Of a DNA stretch of 64,000 bases, positions 26,729-35,491 are shown piece by piece. The notes beneath the pieces were generated by a model that saw only the letters and a list, made by a program, of their open reading frames with translations, had not been told where the DNA came from and searched no databases. Numbering within the stretch: position 1 is the stretch's first letter; the number at the start of each line of letters is the position of its first letter. Origin of the DNA: Pleomorphomonas koreensis DSM 23070 (GTDB lineage: Bacteria; Pseudomonadota; Alphaproteobacteria; Rhizobiales; Pleomorphomonadaceae). The stretch covers positions 243,477 to 307,476 of the forward strand of contig NZ_AULH01000005.1 of assembly GCF_000425185.1 (NCBI RefSeq), given 5' to 3'. The translations under genes and the position numbers were made by a program.

Positions 26729-28747
26729 CTACAGCTCCATGCCGTCATTGGGGTCGAGGGAGACCTGACGGGCGACACCTTGCATCAGGCGGGTCATGCG
26801 GCGGTTCTGCATCGCTTCTTCATCAGGCTCCTCCGGAAGATCGAACTCGAATTCGTTCTCGATCGGAGCCTTCTTCTCCTGGGGAGCCGTGCGATTGAGC
26901 TCGGGCTGATGGCGGCGCTCGGATTCGGTCGGGTCTTCATCGGACGATGTGGAAGCCGCCGTCGCGTCGATCCCCTCGGGGCGCGTCGGAACCGGCAGGC
27001 TGCTCCAGTCGTCCGCGCGCCCCTGTGCCGGTTTGGCCAGCACCGGCGGCGCAAGAATGCGCTCCTTGAAGCGGCTGTCCTCATAGTAACGGGCCTTCTT
27101 CGCGCGGATCGGCGGCGTCCCTGCGACCATGACGATTTCGTCGGTGGGCGGGAGTTGCATGATTTCTCCAGGGGTCATCAACTGGCGGGCGGTTTCCGAA
27201 CGCGACACCATCAGATGGCCAAGCCATGGCGAGAGCCGGTGCCCTGCATAGTTCTTCATGGCCTTCATTTCGGTGGCGGTCCCCAGAGCGTCGGAGACGC
27301 GCTTGGCGGTGCGCTCGTCGTTCGTGGCGAAGCTGACGCGCACATGGCAGTTATCGAGGATTGAATTGTTCGGGCCGTAGGCCTTCTCGATCTGGTTGAG
27401 CGATTGGGCGATGAGGAAGCTTTTGAGACCGTACCCCGCCATGAAGGCCAGCGCCGACTCGAAGAAGTCGAGGCGGCCCAGAGCCGGAAACTCATCGAGC
27501 ATCAGCAACAGCCGGTGCCGCCCGGCCTTGGCCTGCAGATCCTCGGTCAGGCGCCGGCCGACCTGATTGAGGATCAGCCGGATCAGGGGCTTGGTCCGGT
27601 TTATGTCGGAGGGCGGCACGACGAGGTAAAGGGTGGTCGGCCGCTTGCCCTCCACCATGTCGGTGATGCGCCAGTCACAGCGCCGCGTCACCTCGGCCAC
27701 GACCGGATCACGATAGAGGCCGAGAAAGGACATGGCGGTGGACAGCACGCCGGAGCGCTCGTTGTCCGACTTGTTCAGCAGCTCGCGCGCCGCGCTGGCG
27801 ATCACGGGATGGGGTCCCGCCTCGCCGAGATGAGCGGTCTTCATCATGGCGGCGAGAGTCGATTCGATCGGCCGACGCGGATCGGAGAGGAAGGCGGCGA
27901 CGCCGGCGAGCGTTTTGTCATCCTCGGCGTAGAGGACATGCAGGATGGCGCCGACCAGCAGCGCGTGGCTGGTCTTCTCCCAGTGGTTCCGCTTCTCCAG
28001 CGAGCCTTCCGGATCGACCAGGATGTCGGCGATATTTTGCACGTCGCGGACCTCCCACTCGCCGCGGCGCACCTCGAGCAAGGGATTGTAGGCCGACGAC
28101 TTCGGATTGGTCGGATCGAACAGCAATACGCGGCCGTGCCTAGCACGGAAGCCACCGGTGAGCTGCCAATTTTCTCCCTTGATGTCATGGACGATCGCTG
28201 ATCCCGGCCAGGTCAGAAGCGAGGGCACGACAAGGCCGACGCCCTTGCCGGATCGCGTCGGCGCAAAGCACAGCACATGCTCGGGTCCATCGTGCCGCAG
28301 ATACTCGTGATCGTAGCGGCCGAGCACGACGCCGTCCGGTGCAAGCAATCCGGCGGCCTTTACCTCGGCTTTCTCGGCCCAACGGGCGGAACCGTAGGTC
28401 GCGACATTCTTCGCCTCGCGGGCCCGGCGGACGGACATGGCGATGGCGACAGCGATGGCGATGAAACCGCCCGATGCGGCGATGATCCCGCCTGTGGCGA
28501 ACACCTCCGGCGCATAGGCGTCGTAGAAGTACCACCACCAAAAGAGCGAGGGCGGGTAGTAGATCGGCCAGCCCGCCAGCTCGAACCAGGGTTCGCCGAG
28601 TTGCCCCTGAAAGCCGAGGCGCCAGGCCGTCCATTGCGTCGCCGTCCAGGTCGTCACCACGATGATGGTGAAGACGACAGCAATCTGACCCCAAAGGACC
28701 TGGCCTCCACGCACGCTGGCTCCAATCGACGAATGAGATGGAGCCAT
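26729..28747 (-). CDS. traG: TraG, VirD4-like coupling protein
   Basis: 672 residues. N-terminal membrane spans (VVFTIIVVTTWTATQWTAW, GGIIAASGGFIAIAVAIAMS). Walker A APTRSGKGVGLVVPSLL lies near 160 and Walker B LLLMLDEFPALGRLDF near 412-427. The acidic C-terminus (FEFDLPEEPDEEA) is common in this branch. It brings the relaxase-DNA complex to the secretion channel and is transcribed with copG. Confidence 0.96.
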   Translation of the reverse strand: MAPSHSSIGASVRGGQVLWGQIAVVFTIIVVTTWTATQWTAWRLGFQGQLGEPWFELAGWPIYYPPSLFWWWYFYDAYAPEVFATGGIIAASGGFIAIAVAIAMSVRRAREAKNVATYGSARWAEKAEVKAAGLLAPDGVVLGRYDHEYLRHDGPEHVLCFAPTRSGKGVGLVVPSLLTWPGSAIVHDIKGENWQLTGGFRARHGRVLLFDPTNPKSSAYNPLLEVRRGEWEVRDVQNIADILVDPEGSLEKRNHWEKTSHALLVGAILHVLYAEDDKTLAGVAAFLSDPRRPIESTLAAMMKTAHLGEAGPHPVIASAARELLNKSDNERSGVLSTAMSFLGLYRDPVVAEVTRRCDWRITDMVEGKRPTTLYLVVPPSDINRTKPLIRLILNQVGRRLTEDLQAKAGRHRLLLMLDEFPALGRLDFFESALAFMAGYGLKSFLIAQSLNQIEKAYGPNNSILDNCHVRVSFATNDERTAKRVSDALGTATEMKAMKNYAGHRLSPWLGHLMVSRSETARQLMTPGEIMQLPPTDEIVMVAGTPPIRAKKARYYEDSRFKERILAPPVLAKPAQGRADDWSSLPVPTRPEGIDATAASTSSDEDPTESERRHQPELNRTAPQEKKAPIENEFEFDLPEEPDEEAMQNRRMTRLMQGVARQVSLDPNDGMEL

Positions 28748-28862
28748 TCAGAGAGTAGCCGGACGCGGGACAAGCAACAGGAAAGATGTAGGCGAAGTAC
28801 AGCCGAAAACTGTGGCGCGCACATAGGACGGTTTCGCCCGACGGTCTTTCTCCTCGATCCGG

Positions 28863-30602
28863 CTAGAGGCCGAGCCCCCGCTTGCGGCCGAAGCTCCAAT
28901 CGACGCCGCCATCATTGCGGGCGACCCCCGAGACATGACGGCCAAGCTGCTTCTCGAGCGAAGGGCTCCAGGGCACGAGGTGGAAGCCGAGGCCGTCGTC
29001 GATCATGGCGAAGCGGCCGGAGGCGAGCGTGAGGCGCTGGCGATAAGCGCCGGCGATGAACTCGCCATTCGAGGCCGGCTTGTGCGGCAATCCCGTCTCG
29101 GCCGCGAGCTTGGTAGCGACCGTGTCGAGTTCGCGGCGGCGCAGGGTTTCGATCAGGTTCCGGGCGAAGACGATCCGCCTGCCCTGGCGTTCAGCCAGCC
29201 CTTGCCCGACCAGATGATCGGCGCGCCGGTCGAGCGCGTCGCGGACCTCAGCGCCGAAGCCGCCATCGGAAAGCGAGGCCGGCTCGCGAGCGATGGCCTG
29301 CCGGTCCAGCCAGGTGCTGCCGGACGCCGTGACCTGGGAGGTGAGGTCGAGATCGGAACGCACGGCGATCGCGACGCGGCGTTCGCCCTGCGCGTCCTCG
29401 AATTTGCGCAACTCGACGATCGAACCCGGAGCGCTGTCGCCGGCGGCGTCGAGATGGGGCAGCTTGATGTGGTGAGTTCGCCCGTCGACCCCGTCGACCA
29501 CGGCATAGGCCGTACCCTTCAGCTCATCATCCAGCCCGCGCTCAACCAGGCGACCGATGATAGGCACGTCGAGGCTTTCAGCGGCGATGATATAGTCGGC
29601 CGAGCCGCGCTCGATGCCGCGCTCGGTCAGGGCGCGGTGCATGCGCTTGATGATGTCGCCACGCTCGCCGAGTTCGCGCAGGACCGACTCGGCCTCGGGC
29701 TTGATGAACCATTGCGAATGGCCGACCTGTCCCGCGACGCCGAGGACTTCGAGAGTGCGCAGCCGACCGACCTTCAGCGCGTGGAATTCGTCTGGCGTCT
29801 GATCAGCACGTGGCGCGAGATCGGTGATGCCGGTCTTGCCCGCGTCGCGGACAAGCTGCCGGTCGAGCTGCGTCCAGCGCTCGGTCTCGATCTGCCGTTC
29901 GAGCGTGCGGCGGATATCCAGATCGGTGCGCGGCCCCAGCTCCTGGGTGATGAGTTCGCGCGCCCGGTCGCGCATGCCCTCCTTGATGTAGTCGCGGGAG
30001 ATGACGAGGTCCTGGCCGTCGTCACGGACGCCGCGCACGATCAGGTGGACGTGAGGATGCTCGGTATTCCAGTGGTCGACGGCGACCCAGTCGAGCCGCG
30101 TGCCGAGATCCTTTTCCATCTGGCCGACTAGGTCGCTGGTGAAGGATCGAAGATCCGACATCTCCAGCGCGTCGTCCGGCGAGACGATGAAACGGAAATG
30201 ATGCCGGTCGTCCTCGCAACGCTCGGCGAAGGCGCGGCCGTCCGCCTCGCCATCACCCGGCCCGAAAAGCCGCGCCTTCTCTCCGTCACGGGTCACGCCG
30301 TCGCGGCGCAGATAGTCGAGGTGGGTGCCAAGCGGCGCCGATCGCGCTGAGTGCCGCACGACGCGGGCCTTGATGACGGCGCCGCGCGTGCGGGCGGTGA
30401 TGAGCCTGTTGGCCTGGATAGAGGCGCGCTGGCCGCGTCCGAACCGCGAGCGGTTGCCGGAGACGACGCGGCCTGAACGCGACACGCCGCCGCCGGCCTT
30501 CTTCGCGGCCGCGAGCGCCTGGGCGATGAAGGGGCGAACCGACTGCGCGCGGGTCGAGCGAATGCGGCCAGGCCGGACACGGAATTCGTTTTCATCGGCC
30601 AT
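28863..30602 (-). CDS. relaxase, VirD2/RlxS-like with DUF3363
   Basis: 579 residues from ATG 30602; upstream in-frame codons fall in the oriT-like region and were excluded. The N-terminal relaxase domain includes THLDYLRRDGVTRDGEKARL and the metal-binding His cluster WNTEHPHVHLIVRGV near 178-192. The C-terminal two thirds match DUF3363. It nicks oriT and pilots the strand. The family is that of Tn4371-like ICE relaxases. It is separated from traG by 115 bp without a gene. Confidence 0.92.
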   Translation of the reverse strand: MADENEFRVRPGRIRSTRAQSVRPFIAQALAAAKKAGGGVSRSGRVVSGNRSRFGRGQRASIQANRLITARTRGAVIKARVVRHSARSAPLGTHLDYLRRDGVTRDGEKARLFGPGDGEADGRAFAERCEDDRHHFRFIVSPDDALEMSDLRSFTSDLVGQMEKDLGTRLDWVAVDHWNTEHPHVHLIVRGVRDDGQDLVISRDYIKEGMRDRARELITQELGPRTDLDIRRTLERQIETERWTQLDRQLVRDAGKTGITDLAPRADQTPDEFHALKVGRLRTLEVLGVAGQVGHSQWFIKPEAESVLRELGERGDIIKRMHRALTERGIERGSADYIIAAESLDVPIIGRLVERGLDDELKGTAYAVVDGVDGRTHHIKLPHLDAAGDSAPGSIVELRKFEDAQGERRVAIAVRSDLDLTSQVTASGSTWLDRQAIAREPASLSDGGFGAEVRDALDRRADHLVGQGLAERQGRRIVFARNLIETLRRRELDTVATKLAAETGLPHKPASNGEFIAGAYRQRLTLASGRFAMIDDGLGFHLVPWSPSLEKQLGRHVSGVARNDGGVDWSFGRKRGLGL

Positions 30603-30612
30603 GGCGCAGCCC

Positions 30613-30757
30613 CGCACGGTGCGAAAATTCGCGCAAGCCCAATGGATTGCGGGTTCGGCGCACGGTGCGCGTAACCCCGGCACGGCGCGCAACGCGTCTA
30701 AAAATGCAGCAAAAACAACCAACCGACCGAAGCGCACGGTGCGCCGTTTTATCCTGC
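30613..30757 (+). other. oriT: origin of transfer (oriT) candidate with nic-like site
   Basis: The 243-bp gap upstream of the relaxase contains TTATCCTG-C at 30749-30757, identical in core to the YATCCTG/Y nic consensus of the IncP/Ti group; cleavage would fall between 30756 and 30757. Hyphenated palindromes based on GCGCAC-G-GTGCGC lie at 30613-30623, 30658-30670 and 30732-30744, with a degenerate copy at about 30680-30690. Nicking the plus strand here would send the repA/parB/int side first and the tra genes last, as is usual. Confidence 0.7.
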
Positions 30758-30845
30758 CATCGTGCGGTTGTTGTGCCTGTCTCCCTCCTTCGCGCCCTCC
30801 ATGACACGCTGGAGCCCGATCCGGTGCGAATGCGAAGCCGCGCCA

Positions 30846-31568
30846 TCATTGCGGGTCTCCGGTATCATCGCGGGCAAGAACGATGGGCGTTGCCTGCGGT
30901 CCTCCGTCGCCATCCGGTGCAGCCGGAAGGGACGAGCGGCTGTCGAGTGAGCGGCCGCCGAATGGTGTCCCGACGGCAGAACGAGCGTCGGCGGATCGCG
31001 TGACGAACAGTGGGGCCTCGCGCCAATCGGGCGGCGGAGGTGCGGCAGCGGGCGCGCCTCTCGACAGCGCTGCGGAGCCGAGCTGAGGGGCGAGAAGAGC
31101 GACATAGGCGCGGGTTTCGGCGGGTAGCGCACGCCCTGTCGCGAGGTGCTCGTCGTAGCGGCCGGGTCCTGCATTGTAGGCCGCGAGCATGGCGGGGATC
31201 GTGCCATAGCGATCGTACATCTCGCGCAGATAGGCCGTCCCCGCGAGGATGTTGTCGCGTGGGTCGTAAGGATTGCGACCGAGCCGATAGCGCACGCGAA
31301 GCCCTGCCCATGTGTCGGGCATCACCTGCATCAGGCCCATGGCACCGGCCGAAGAGATCGCGCGCACGTCGCCGGCGCTTTCGGCGCGCTTGACGGCGAT
31401 GATCCACGCTTCGGGAATGCCGAAGCGCTGCGAGGCTTCGGCGACGTAACCGGCGTGCGGATCGACGGATGCCGTGCGCGCCGGTGTCGAGGTCTGCGCG
31501 CGAACGGGCAACGCCGCGTTCGCTGTCAGGACCAGGCCGGAAAGGAGAAGAAGGACGGCGCGCTGCAT
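30846..31568 (-). CDS. lytic transglycosylase, conjugation-associated
   Basis: 240 residues. A signal peptide ends near LPVRAQ. The SLT domain has the catalytic Glu in AVKRAESAGDVRAISSAGAM and the motifs GLMQVMPDTW and AAYNAGPGRYD. A Pro/Ala-rich tail follows. It locally opens peptidoglycan for the mating channel (VirB1-like role). It lies 4 nt after the DUF736 gene, in the same operon as traF. Confidence 0.9.
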   Translation of the reverse strand: MQRAVLLLLSGLVLTANAALPVRAQTSTPARTASVDPHAGYVAEASQRFGIPEAWIIAVKRAESAGDVRAISSAGAMGLMQVMPDTWAGLRVRYRLGRNPYDPRDNILAGTAYLREMYDRYGTIPAMLAAYNAGPGRYDEHLATGRALPAETRAYVALLAPQLGSAALSRGAPAAAPPPPDWREAPLFVTRSADARSAVGTPFGGRSLDSRSSLPAAPDGDGGPQATPIVLARDDTGDPQ

Positions 31569-31572
31569 GGCG

Positions 31573-31905
31573 TCAGTCCTTTGCGTCGCGCTTGGACGGA
31601 CGGCTCCAATGCAGGGACCAAGCCGAACCGGCGTCGTCGTCACGGAAGAGATTGGCGCGGATCGGATGCGGAAAAGCGGGATCGTCTATGACTAGCGCGA
31701 CGTACTCGCCGGCGCGTTCGCCGGCGCGCATCCAGCCCGCGCCGACTTCTGGACCTTCGTCACTGCCCTGGTGAACGCGGTAGTCCGGCGCGTTCTCCGT
31801 CTCGGAGGGTTCGGCCGGGATGATGGCGAGATCGCAGGCGAGCGTCAGCGTGTGAATCTGCCCGGTGAAGCCGTTTGCTTCGCGAGTGAACATACCGATT
31901 TGCAT
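31573..31905 (-). CDS. DUF736 family protein, copy 1
   Basis: 110 residues. Family landmarks are MQIGMFTREANGFTGQIHTL at the start and DDPAFPHPIRANLFRDDD near the end, closing with LHWSRPSKR. DUF736 proteins are small beta-rich proteins common on alphaproteobacterial plasmids and ICEs; function is unknown. A second copy is at 37202. It sits between traF and the lytic transglycosylase. Confidence 0.85.
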   Translation of the reverse strand: MQIGMFTREANGFTGQIHTLTLACDLAIIPAEPSETENAPDYRVHQGSDEGPEVGAGWMRAGERAGEYVALVIDDPAFPHPIRANLFRDDDAGSAWSLHWSRPSKRDAKD

Positions 31906-31944
31906 GGGAAGTCTCCTTGGTTGCGGGTGGAAAAATGGAAGCAA

Positions 31945-32490
31945 TCAGCGCGTCGGTGCGCGCCAGACGAAGCGGCCGTCGCCGTCTTCGTCGGTCCAGA
32001 CGGGCGTCGCGCGGCCGATCACAGCGGTGTCGGCAAGCGGACCGAAGTAGCGCCCGTCGAGGCTGTCAGCCGCGTCCGGATTCATGAGGAAGACTTCACC
32101 GGCGACGAGCCGTCGGCAGCCTTGCCAGATCGGCAGTTCGCGACCGATGCGGTCGCGATCGCGGGCATCGCCGAGCGGCACGTTATCGACGGTGATCGCC
32201 ATGCCGGTGCGACAGACGCGCTGTCCCGGCAGCGCCATCACGCGCTTCAGCAGCGGCACATCGGGACCGATATAGCCGCGCCGGACCATGAAACCGGCCA
32301 GCGGTTCGGGTGGCAGGACGGCGACCAGATCGGTGACTTCGAGCCGATGGGAAGGCGCGATGCTGTAGAGTCCGATCGGGACGCTGGGCGTGACGTTCCA
32401 GACCAGCTTGGTGGATGTCGGCACGGCGATGGCGAGCGCCACGCCGAGCGTGGCGATAGCCGTGGCTTTGACATAGCCGGAACGGGTCAT
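31945..32490 (-). CDS. traF: TraF, S26-family signal peptidase
   Basis: 181 residues. An N-terminal span (AIATLGVALAIAVPTSTKLV), then the S26 core with SVPIGLYSI containing the catalytic Ser, and PLLKRVMALPGQRVCRTG with the catalytic Lys. The end is LDGRYFGPLADTAVIGRATP. TraF processes and cyclises pilin in IncP-like systems, so TrbC is the expected substrate. It overlaps the DUF2840 gene by four bases. Confidence 0.93.
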   Translation of the reverse strand: MTRSGYVKATAIATLGVALAIAVPTSTKLVWNVTPSVPIGLYSIAPSHRLEVTDLVAVLPPEPLAGFMVRRGYIGPDVPLLKRVMALPGQRVCRTGMAITVDNVPLGDARDRDRIGRELPIWQGCRRLVAGEVFLMNPDAADSLDGRYFGPLADTAVIGRATPVWTDEDGDGRFVWRAPTR

Positions 32491-33008
32491 CCTTGGATTT
32501 CCCGCCGCTTGAGCCACGCCAGATGGCGCTCGGCCGTGTATGGACGCGGTGCGTGACCGGCCTGTGCCCGATGAGCGACGTGACGCCAATGGTCCGGCGC
32601 GACGTCGCAGGCATCGACGCCGAGCGCTTCGATGGCGTCGATGTGCCGAAGCACGTCCTCGACTTTCGGCCAGCCCTCAACCTTCAGCAGGATTTCGCCG
32701 CCGGGGCGCACGAAGGGAACCGTCTGATAGGACTGACCCGGCACGATCGCGCGCAGAATGTCGATGCGCGAAATGATGGTGCCGTAGTCGTTGGCGGCCC
32801 AGCGGACGAAGGCGAAGACGGCGTTCGGCTGGAAGCCGACGACACGCCGACGGCGGTCGAGAATCTGTTCGTGGGCTTGGCGACCGAACCTGATCCAGTA
32901 TTCGATCTTCTTCTCCACCCACGTCAGTTCGACATGGGTCATGTCTTCGTGGGGCTGTGCAGGCGGCATCGGACCGCCGCGCACGCGGGGGGCCGCAGTG
33001 CCGGTCAT
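32487..33008 (-). CDS. DUF2840 family protein
   Basis: 173 residues. Family-typical blocks are THVELTWVEKKIEYWIRFGR, GFQPNAVFAFVRWAANDYGT and AIVPGQSYQTVPFVRPGGE. Function is unknown; the gene is a regular neighbour of traF and parA in alphaproteobacterial ICEs. Four-base overlaps on both sides show it is translated with them. Confidence 0.85.
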   Translation of the reverse strand: MTGTAAPRVRGGPMPPAQPHEDMTHVELTWVEKKIEYWIRFGRQAHEQILDRRRRVVGFQPNAVFAFVRWAANDYGTIISRIDILRAIVPGQSYQTVPFVRPGGEILLKVEGWPKVEDVLRHIDAIEALGVDACDVAPDHWRHVAHRAQAGHAPRPYTAERHLAWLKRREIQG

Positions 33009-33256
33009 GAGGGGGCTCCATCGGTTGGAGGAAATTCGCGCTCGAGCAGCGCGCGCAGCATGTCGGCGACGGTGACACCGCGCTGGAAGGCGATGATCTT
33101 GATGCGGCCGCGCAGATCCGGCGTGATGTCGATGGTCAGCCGCGCGGTGAAGCTGGAAGCGGCGGCATCGCGTGGCGGCGTGTCAGCCGCCTTGATCCAT
33201 TGCTCAGCGTCGGCGGGGCGCTTGGCGAAGCCGCGTCGCGATGGGCGCTCGCTCAT
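33005..33256 (-). CDS. small partition-associated ribbon-helix-helix protein
   Basis: 83 residues. The C-terminal half (FTARLTIDITPDLRGRIKII, then AFQRGVTVADMLRALLEREF) fits a ribbon-helix-helix fold. It follows parA with a four-base overlap and may be the centromere-binding or auxiliary component of the partition module, in addition to the distant parB at 48485. That role is inferred from position. Confidence 0.75.
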   Translation of the reverse strand: MSERPSRRGFAKRPADAEQWIKAADTPPRDAAASSFTARLTIDITPDLRGRIKIIAFQRGVTVADMLRALLEREFPPTDGAPS

Positions 33257-33906
33257 GTGCCCGCCCTCCCTGCGCGAAGGCGGCTGATTTCGTTCACGAG
33301 CGCCGCGACCTCGCGGGCCGCCGTCGCCGCCTCGTCCAGCTCGCAGACGAGGCGGCCGGTCTGCGCGGCCGAAGCGAAGGCGATGCGCTGTCCGATGGTT
33401 GTGGCGAGCACGGGCGGGTCGTGATCGGCCAGCATCTCGGCGGTCTCACGCGCCAGGACTGTGCGGGCGCCGCAGCGGTTGAGAACGAAGCGCGCCAGAA
33501 GATCAGGCCGGTAGATGCGAGCTTCCGCGAGGAGCGCGAGCATTTCGGCCGACGCCCATCCGTCGAGCGGCGACGGCTGCACCGGGATCAGGACGAGATC
33601 GGCGGCGAGCAAAGCCGAGCGCATCAGCGCGGCGACGCGGGGCGGACCGTCGATCACCACATGATCGACATCGCGCGCCAGCTCGGGCGCCTCCCGGTGC
33701 AGCGTGTCGCGCGCCAGGCCGACGACGCCGAAGAGGCGCGGAAGGCCTTCGCGACTACGTTGCTGCGACCAGTCGAGCGCTGACCCCTGCGGGTCAGCGT
33801 CGATAACCGTGACGCGCTTTCCGCGGCTGGCCAGTTCACCAGCGAGGTTGAGGGCGAGCGTCGTCTTCCCGACGCCGCCCTTCTGATTGAGGAACGCGAC
33901 GATCAT
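33253..33906 (-). CDS. parA: ParA-family partition ATPase
   Basis: 217 residues. Deviant Walker A KGGVGKTTLALNLAG at 9-23, then VIDADPQGSALDW and VVIDGPPRVAALMRSALLAA. It is a short ParA lacking an N-terminal DNA-binding domain. It probably stabilises the circular form of the element. It overlaps repA and the RHH gene by four bases each. Confidence 0.94.
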   Translation of the reverse strand: MIVAFLNQKGGVGKTTLALNLAGELASRGKRVTVIDADPQGSALDWSQQRSREGLPRLFGVVGLARDTLHREAPELARDVDHVVIDGPPRVAALMRSALLAADLVLIPVQPSPLDGWASAEMLALLAEARIYRPDLLARFVLNRCGARTVLARETAEMLADHDPPVLATTIGQRIAFASAAQTGRLVCELDEAATAAREVAALVNEISRLRAGRAGT

Positions 33907-35063
33907 CGCACCCCTCCCGAGCGGTCTCGGAAAGGACGCTGACCGGCTTGGGATCGATCGTCGAACAGCTTCGTCTGCGCGCTTTTCGGGTCAGCGGCTC
34001 TGCGACCGGAAGAAGCCGCGCTGAGGTTGCGCGCCGTCGCACGGATGAGGTTTTCCACATCGCACGTGCGCTCTTCAGAGTTAGATTCTTGGTTAGACTC
34101 TAAGTTAAGGGGCCGCTTTCGGCTTTGCTTTCTGTGCGTTAGACCCTGTTTGGGTTCCTGATAGCACGAGCCAAGGGTTCCCGATGGCACGATAGTGCGG
34201 GTTCCCGATAGCACGAGCCCGTCCACAGGTTTTCCACAAGGTGGGTGCGGCTCGAAGGCGAGCAGAACGCGGCCGCCAATCTCCACCTCCAGAAAGAGGG
34301 CGTAGCCGGGGAGCGGCTGGCGGCGGACGATATCGCGCAGTTCGAAGGCGAAGCGCTTGAACGGCGAGAGGCTGCCCGACTTCTGGTGAAGATGACGCAG
34401 ATCGAAACGCCACCCCGCCCGCTGGCGGCCGCCGTGCTTGCGCACCAGGCGATAGAGCCAACGGTCGAGGCCGCCGGTCAGATCGAAATAGGTGCGGTCG
34501 ATGGTCAGGACGAGCGCGTCATCGAGCACGGCCTTGTAGAACCAGTCGGGGACGATCAGTTCGATCCCGTCGGGGCGGCCGTTACCGTCGGTGCGCTCCT
34601 GCCACTCATTGATCCATGAGAAGCGATGGCGGCGTCCTTCGGCCGGTTGTCGGATCGAGGTGGAAACGGTGGTCGACTGCAGGCGGTCGAGCGCGGCCTT
34701 GAGCCGTTGGTAGTCGCGCAAGCTGGTGCCGCGACCGACATAGGTGAGAATCTCGTAGGGAGTGGCGGCCATCAGGCGCGATGTGCGCAGCCCGGCGTCA
34801 CGCGCCTCGACGATCTGGCTCGCCGCCCAGATCAGGATGTCGGCGTCCCAAATGGTCGCCATGCCATGATCGGGCACCGCTTCCACGCGGATCGCGACGT
34901 CGCCGGCGGCGAAGTCGATCGGCGCGGTGCGATGGGATTTGGAAAGAGAGAAGAAGGGATAGGTCATGAGATCCTGCGCGTCTCTTGGCGCGAAGTCGCC
35001 AGGGAGCGCCCGAAACAGGTCGAGCTGTCCGCGCTCCGATGGGTGACGACGCCGCACCGCCAT
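33903..35063 (-). CDS. repA: RepA replication initiator of the element
   Basis: 386 residues, of the replication initiator protein A family found in Tn4371-like ICEs and broad-range plasmids. Landmarks are MTYPFFSLSKSHRTAPIDF, ATPYEILTYVGRGTSLRDYQ, RFSWINEWQERTD, LDRWLYRLVRKHGGRQ and a C-terminal SRKRPLNLESNQESNS. It would allow autonomous replication of the excised ICE. The segment encoding about residues 275-304 also carries iteron-like repeats. Confidence 0.88.
   Translation of the reverse strand: MAVRRRHPSERGQLDLFRALPGDFAPRDAQDLMTYPFFSLSKSHRTAPIDFAAGDVAIRVEAVPDHGMATIWDADILIWAASQIVEARDAGLRTSRLMAATPYEILTYVGRGTSLRDYQRLKAALDRLQSTTVSTSIRQPAEGRRHRFSWINEWQERTDGNGRPDGIELIVPDWFYKAVLDDALVLTIDRTYFDLTGGLDRWLYRLVRKHGGRQRAGWRFDLRHLHQKSGSLSPFKRFAFELRDIVRRQPLPGYALFLEVEIGGRVLLAFEPHPPCGKPVDGLVLSGTRTIVPSGTLGSCYQEPKQGLTHRKQSRKRPLNLESNQESNSEERTCDVENLIRATARNLSAASSGRRAADPKSAQTKLFDDRSQAGQRPFRDRSGGVR
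34152..34238. repeat. iteron-like repeats plus DnaA-box-like site inside repA (oriV candidate)
   Basis: Three copies of GGGTTCCYGATRGCACGA start at 34152, 34175 and 34199. The first step is 23 bp, which shifts the reading frame, so the repeat is not explained by protein repetition. TTTTCCACA at 34230-34238 differs from the DnaA box TTATCCACA by one base. Weaker GTTAGAYYC repeats lie at 34080, 34092 and 34138. Confidence 0.6.
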
Positions 35064-35080
35064 GAACGGACCGGGCGCGA

Positions 35081-35362
35081 TCAGCGTGCGAAGCGACCGA
35101 CGGGCTGGCCCGTCGATGGCGTCTGGCGTTTGGCAGGAAGGACCGAACCGCGCGGGTCGGAGGTCGAGGTGACGGCGCCACGGTCGGCCCAGGTTTCAAG
35201 GTCGTCGACGGAATAGACGACGCGGCCGCCGAGCTTTCGATAGGCCGGGCCCGTCCCGTAGGTGCGGTGCTTCTCCAGCGTGCGGGCTGAAAGGCTGAGG
35301 AATTCTGCGGCTTCCTTGGTCCGCAGGAAGCGTGGCGGTAGAACGGCGGTATCGGGTCGCAT
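35081..35362 (-). CDS. AlpA/MerR-like helix-turn-helix protein
   Basis: 93 residues. The core PRFLRTKEAAEFLSLSARTL, then KLGGRVVYSVDDLETWAD, is the excisionase/AlpA-type winged helix. It lies 17 nt upstream of repA and is probably a regulator of the rep-par-tra operon or an excision factor. The long C-terminal tail is Arg/Pro-rich. Confidence 0.88.
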   Translation of the reverse strand: MRPDTAVLPPRFLRTKEAAEFLSLSARTLEKHRTYGTGPAYRKLGGRVVYSVDDLETWADRGAVTSTSDPRGSVLPAKRQTPSTGQPVGRFAR

Positions 35363-35491
35363 GGATCGGGCCTCCGTGGTGTTGCGGGAAGCCGCTGCGG
35401 TTCAGCGGCGAACAACGACCACGGTGGCGAAGGAAGGGCGACGGGAGGGATGAGGAACTTGCGGAGCTAAATTCCTCACCCCTCAGGGCGA

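Noticed and set aside
34152..34238. CRISPR-like repeat array
   Set aside because: Only three short copies with 4-5 bp between them and inside a coding gene; iterons fit better.
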